From contig NZ_CP049834.1 in assembly GCF_019916085.1 (NCBI RefSeq), positions 713,501-777,500 of the forward strand: a DNA stretch of 64,000 nt, given 5' to 3'. Positions within the stretch are counted from its first letter, which is position 1. The number at the start of each line of letters is the position of its first letter. Made by a program: the position numbers and the translations under genes. Source of the stretch: Aquirufa lenticrescens. Its GTDB lineage: Bacteria; Bacteroidota; Bacteroidia; Cytophagales; Spirosomataceae. Below the pieces are notes generated by a model. That model was not told the origin of the DNA and ran no database searches. It was given only the letters and a program-made list of their open reading frames with translations. This document shows, piece by piece, positions 61,226 through 64,000 of this stretch.

Positions 61226-61895
61226 AGAATTGCTCTAAATCCTTGATTTCCTTCATAGAGCTATCGCTCACTAGTTTACCTTGGTTAATTAATAAAACAC
61301 GGTCACAAATAGCTTCTACCTCAGATAGAATATGGCTGGAGAATAAAATGATGCGGTCTTTTTGCAGACTTTTGATTAAGTCGCGAATTTCATCGCGTTG
61401 GTTCGGATCTAAGCCACTTGTCGGTTCATCTAAGATTAGTAATTTCGGGTCATGTAAGATGGCTAGAGCAATGCCTACGCGTTGTTGATATCCTTTAGAA
61501 AGTTCTTGTATTTTCTTATGTGCCTCTTTTTCAAGTCCAACCCACTCGATGACTTCTTGAATTCGCTTGTCCAGATGCTGGAGTTGGTGGATGTTTCCGA
61601 TAAAGGCCAAAAACTCCCGCACATACATTTCTGGATACAGTGGGTTGTTTTCAGCTAAATAACCAATCTGCTTTTTGAGGGCAATTTCTTGTTCTTGCGG
61701 ATCATTTCCGTCGATGGTAACGGAACCTGATGATGGCTGGATAAGTCCTAAAAGCATTTTCAAGGTCGTCGATTTTCCTGCGCCGTTGGGTCCTAGAAAT
61801 CCCACGATTTGGCCTACTTCTAAACGGAAATTTAGGTCTTGGACGGCGGGTTGATTTCCGTAGCTTTTAGAAAGATTTTTTACCTCGATGAACAT
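61206..61895 (-). CDS. gldA: ABC transporter ATP-binding protein GldA-like
   Basis: 229 residues from ATG 61895 (MFIEVKNLSKSYG). Walker A GPNGAGKST, signature LSKGYQQRVG and Walker B LLILDEPTSGLDP are intact, and PLYPEMYVREFLAFI is typical of GldA. It would power the GldFG gliding/secretion transporter; gldG is 43 kb away. GldA is commonly about 300 residues, so this one ends early (ELEQFFKEKTS), lacking the C-terminal regulatory part. The in-frame TTG at 61913 overlaps the -7 box and is rejected. Confidence 0.75.
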   Translation of the reverse strand: MFIEVKNLSKSYGNQPAVQDLNFRLEVGQIVGFLGPNGAGKSTTLKMLLGLIQPSSGSVTIDGNDPQEQEIALKKQIGYLAENNPLYPEMYVREFLAFIGNIHQLQHLDKRIQEVIEWVGLEKEAHKKIQELSKGYQQRVGIALAILHDPKLLILDEPTSGLDPNQRDEIRDLIKSLQKDRIILFSSHILSEVEAICDRVLLINQGKLVSDSSMKEIKDLEQFFKEKTS

Positions 61896-61900
61896 ATTAA

Positions 61901-61908
61901 CAAAGGTA
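61901..61908 (-). promoter_or_regulatory. -7 box of gldA, next to the start codon
   Basis: TACCTTTG on the minus strand ends 5 nt before the ATG at 61895, pointing to a leaderless transcript. Divergently, TAACTTTG (61932-61939) precedes ribBA by 25 nt. Confidence 0.4.
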
Positions 61909-61964
61909 GTCAAAAAGGGAATTATTTCGTGTAACTTTGTGTTTCTGATTCAAATGCCTACAAA

Positions 61965-63176
61965 ATGCTAGATAAAATTCGCTTAGATCGTATAGAAGAT
62001 GCCTTGGAAGATATTCGTCAAGGTAAAATAATTATAGTCGCAGACGATGAAGATCGGGAGAACGAAGGCGATATGATTTGTGCCTCAGAAGCGATCACGC
62101 CTGAAATAGTCAATTTTATGATCAAGGAGGCGCGCGGTTTGATGTGTGTTTCTTTAACAGATGAGCGTTGCCAGGCATTGGGTCTAGAGATGATGGTGAA
62201 TCAGAATACGACCTCCCATGAGACGCCGTTCACCGTTTCAGTCGATTTACTAGGCAATGGTTGCACCACAGGTATTTCAGCTCAGGATCGGGCCAAAACC
62301 ATACAAGCACTAGTGGATCCCGCTACTCAGCCAACCGACTTAGGAAGACCTGGCCATATTTTTCCTTTAAAATCGCGTTCAGAAGGCGTTTTACGTCGCA
62401 CAGGACATACGGAAGCTTCGATGGATTTTGCTCGTCTAGCGGGCTTTAAACCCTCAGGTGTATTGATCGAAATCTTGAACGAAGATGGCAGTATGGCGCG
62501 TTTGCCTGACTTAAGGGTCATCGCTGATAAGTTTGATTTGAAATTAGTGACGATTAAAGATTTGATCGAATACCGTTTGGCGAAAGAGTCTCTGATTAAA
62601 AGAGAAATCGGTGTGAATATGCCTACGGAATGGGGATCTTTTGAATTAGTGGCTTTCAAACAAATCAATACAGGAGATACCCATTTAGCCTTGATTAAAG
62701 GAAGTTGGGAGAAAAACGAACCTGTAATGGTGCGTGTACATAGTTCTTGTGTGACGGGAGATATTTTTGGTTCTTGCCGCTGCGATTGCGGAGAACAATT
62801 GCACGCTGCGATGGAAATGGTGGAAAAAGAAGGGAAAGGCGTGATTTTATATATGTTCCAAGAAGGCCGCGGAATCGGTCTAATCAATAAGTTGAAAGCG
62901 TATAAATTGCAGGAGCAAGGCCGAGATACAGTAGAAGCGAATCTAGAACTTGGCTTTGCAATGGATGAGCGTGACTACGGCGTAGGTGCCCAAATTTTAC
63001 GCGACCTAGGCGTCCAAAAGATTCGATTAATCTCTAATAATCCGAAGAAAAGAGCGGGCCTAATGGGCTACGGATTAGAAATCGTTGATTCGATCGGAAT
63101 TGAGATTCCTGCAAATCCACATAATAAGAAGTACTTGGAAACGAAAAGAGATAAAATGGGGCACGCGATTCGCTAG
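61965..63176 (+). CDS. ribBA: Bifunctional DHBP synthase / GTP cyclohydrolase II
   Basis: 403 residues. RibB domain (1-205): [43 protein letters not shown]. RibA domain (210-403): the zinc cysteines in [20 protein letters not shown] and [16 protein letters not shown]. Both active sites appear intact. It supplies the two precursors of riboflavin. The stop codon lies in the loop of a terminator hairpin. Confidence 0.97.
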   Translation: MLDKIRLDRIEDALEDIRQGKIIIVADDEDRENEGDMICASEAITPEIVNFMIKEARGLMCVSLTDERCQALGLEMMVNQNTTSHETPFTVSVDLLGNGCTTGISAQDRAKTIQALVDPATQPTDLGRPGHIFPLKSRSEGVLRRTGHTEASMDFARLAGFKPSGVLIEILNEDGSMARLPDLRVIADKFDLKLVTIKDLIEYRLAKESLIKREIGVNMPTEWGSFELVAFKQINTGDTHLALIKGSWEKNEPVMVRVHSSCVTGDIFGSCRCDCGEQLHAAMEMVEKEGKGVILYMFQEGRGIGLINKLKAYKLQEQGRDTVEANLELGFAMDERDYGVGAQILRDLGVQKIRLISNNPKKRAGLMGYGLEIVDSIGIEIPANPHNKKYLETKRDKMGHAIR

Positions 63177-63187
63177 AATCACGTGCC
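63160..63187 (+). terminator. Terminator overlapping the ribBA stop codon
   Basis: GGCACG-c-GATT (63160-63170) pairs with AATC-a-CGTGCC (63177-63187); loop CGCTAG holds the stop TAG (63174-63176). A T-rich tract follows. Confidence 0.7.
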
Positions 63188-63194
63188 TATTATT

Positions 63195-64000
63195 TTATTG
63201 ATTCCCTAGGATGATCGGGGCACTTTTGCCACCCATAATGATCACTTTTGCGTTAGGGGATTTTGCTAATTCTTTCTGGGCAATAATCGACTCATATTGC
63301 AATTGCTTGTCGCTTAGACCTGTCGATAAAATCTTCTGGTAATCCGCGATACCCTGCGCTTCTACGCGCTTTCTCTCTGCTTCTTGCTTCTCTTTCTGTA
63401 ACACGAATTGCATCTTTTGCGCATCTTGTTCCGCATTGATTTTTGACTCAATAGTGGTCTTAACTGAGGTAGGAAGGTTGATGTTGCGAATCAACAATTG
63501 CTCTAATACTAAACCTCTTTTCTTGAAATTCTTCTCAATGTCTGAGTATATGCGTTGTTGGAATTCATTGCGCTTCAAAGAGTAAAGGGCCACTGCATCG
63601 TAATAAACCGCATTGTCGCGAATCATCGTACGCGTAATAGGACGAACTACTTTGTCTTTGTAATCTTCACCTATCTCCCGTAACACGCGTGGTGCTTCCG
63701 ATGGAATGATGCGAAATAGAACCGTCAAATCGACCACCACTTCTAATCCGTCTGCTGTTAATACCCGGATGGCATCATCACCGGCTTTGTCTCCTTCGTC
63801 GTGGACGCTGGACATGGTGTAGTTTTGGGTTTTGGCATCAAATACCACCACTTTTGCTAAGGGATTTACCACATTAAGTCCGCTATTTAAGGTGGAGGTT
63901 TGTACTTTACCAAAGACACTTTGGACCCCTACTTCGCCTGCGTCTACTTGTACAACAGCTGAACTGGTTAGTCCCAGAATGGCAAAAACGGCTCCTACGA
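63195..64000 (-). CDS. Prohibitin/SPFH domain protein, partial (N-terminus beyond window)
   Basis: The frame is open through the window edge, so the N-terminus is cut; a hydrophobic stretch (VGAVFAILGLTSSAVVQV) is visible at the break. The SPFH domain (VDAGEVGVQSVFGKV, VDLTVLFRIIPSEAPRVLREIG) is followed by a coiled coil (KMQFVLQKEKQEAERKRVEAQGIADYQ) and a C-terminal IIMGGKSAPIILGNQ typical of prohibitins. Forms ring-like membrane scaffolds. An internal GTG at 63872 is not the real start. Confidence 0.9.
   Translation of the reverse strand, partial: VGAVFAILGLTSSAVVQVDAGEVGVQSVFGKVQTSTLNSGLNVVNPLAKVVVFDAKTQNYTMSSVHDEGDKAGDDAIRVLTADGLEVVVDLTVLFRIIPSEAPRVLREIGEDYKDKVVRPITRTMIRDNAVYYDAVALYSLKRNEFQQRIYSDIEKNFKKRGLVLEQLLIRNINLPTSVKTTIESKINAEQDAQKMQFVLQKEKQEAERKRVEAQGIADYQKILSTGLSDKQLQYESIIAQKELAKSPNAKVIIMGGKSAPIILGNQ

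Noticed and set aside
62327-62887. 186-codon open frame antisense to ribBA
   Set aside because: Shadow of a well-conserved bifunctional enzyme, with a composition typical of antisense frames.

Overview
The window looks like a chromosomal segment of a Bacteroidota bacterium, most likely a Cytophagales/Spirosomataceae-type freshwater lineage; the genus guess (Aquirufa-like) is inference only. Pointers are the gliding genes gldG and gldA, a type IX secretion C-terminal sorting domain on a DUF1501 protein, DUF4270 and DUF6089 proteins, a DAHP synthase-chorismate mutase fusion, few Shine-Dalgarno-like leaders, and several TAnnTTTG (-7) promoter boxes very close to start codons.

Region 1, about 1-13.2 kb, is AT-rich accessory DNA. 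On the minus strand at the left edge are a P-loop ATPase cut by the window, a DUF4007 protein and two small unknown genes. Then come a serine recombinase, a BT4734-like primase-type protein, a zinc-ribbon protein, a ParB-like domain fused to a DNA methyltransferase, a small unknown protein, an excisionase-like HTH protein and a tyrosine integrase. An unknown minus-strand gene follows. A 60-bp near-perfect direct repeat (11423-11482 and 13155-13214, 57/60 identical) brackets two passenger genes and ends 3 bp from the 3' end of tRNA-Val(TAC). That is the best candidate for the element's attachment site.

Region 2, 13.2-64 kb, is core chromosome: terC; a HepT/MntA toxin-antitoxin pair; a thioredoxin-like protein; dnaN; gldG; a PpiD-like foldase; the arginine run GNAT-argG-argC-argD; aat-proB; secA; a DUF1800/DUF1501 secretion pair; the envelope operon uppS-bamA-ompH-ompH; tauE-lspA-proline dehydrogenase; DAHP synthase/chorismate mutase; an EamA permease; ridA-gltX-small gene-gatC; aroB; pdhB; degQ/htrA; lysS; csp; pspC; a glycosyltransferase; an amino-acid permease; Zn peptidase-rfaE2-flippase; a short starch-synthase-like protein with DUF4270; a nitrilase; gldA; ribBA; and a prohibitin-like protein cut by the right edge.

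The most unusual signal is in the 3' regions of nine genes (dnaN, argC, proB, secA, DAHP synthase, EamA permease, degQ, APC permease, Zn peptidase). Their stop codons lie inside or directly next to repeat arrays. In the most striking class, tiny perfect hairpins (mostly 4-5 bp stem, 3-nt loop) of changing sequence alternate with a constant TTAGTC spacer. The proB and secA stop codons are the TAG of the first spacer. A second class joins AAAGCATAAAGCAC-type words to a hairpin whose two copies, 33 kb apart, show a compensatory base-pair change. I know of no described family that matches. They resemble REP/BIME elements or the short tandem repeats of cyanobacteria in spirit.
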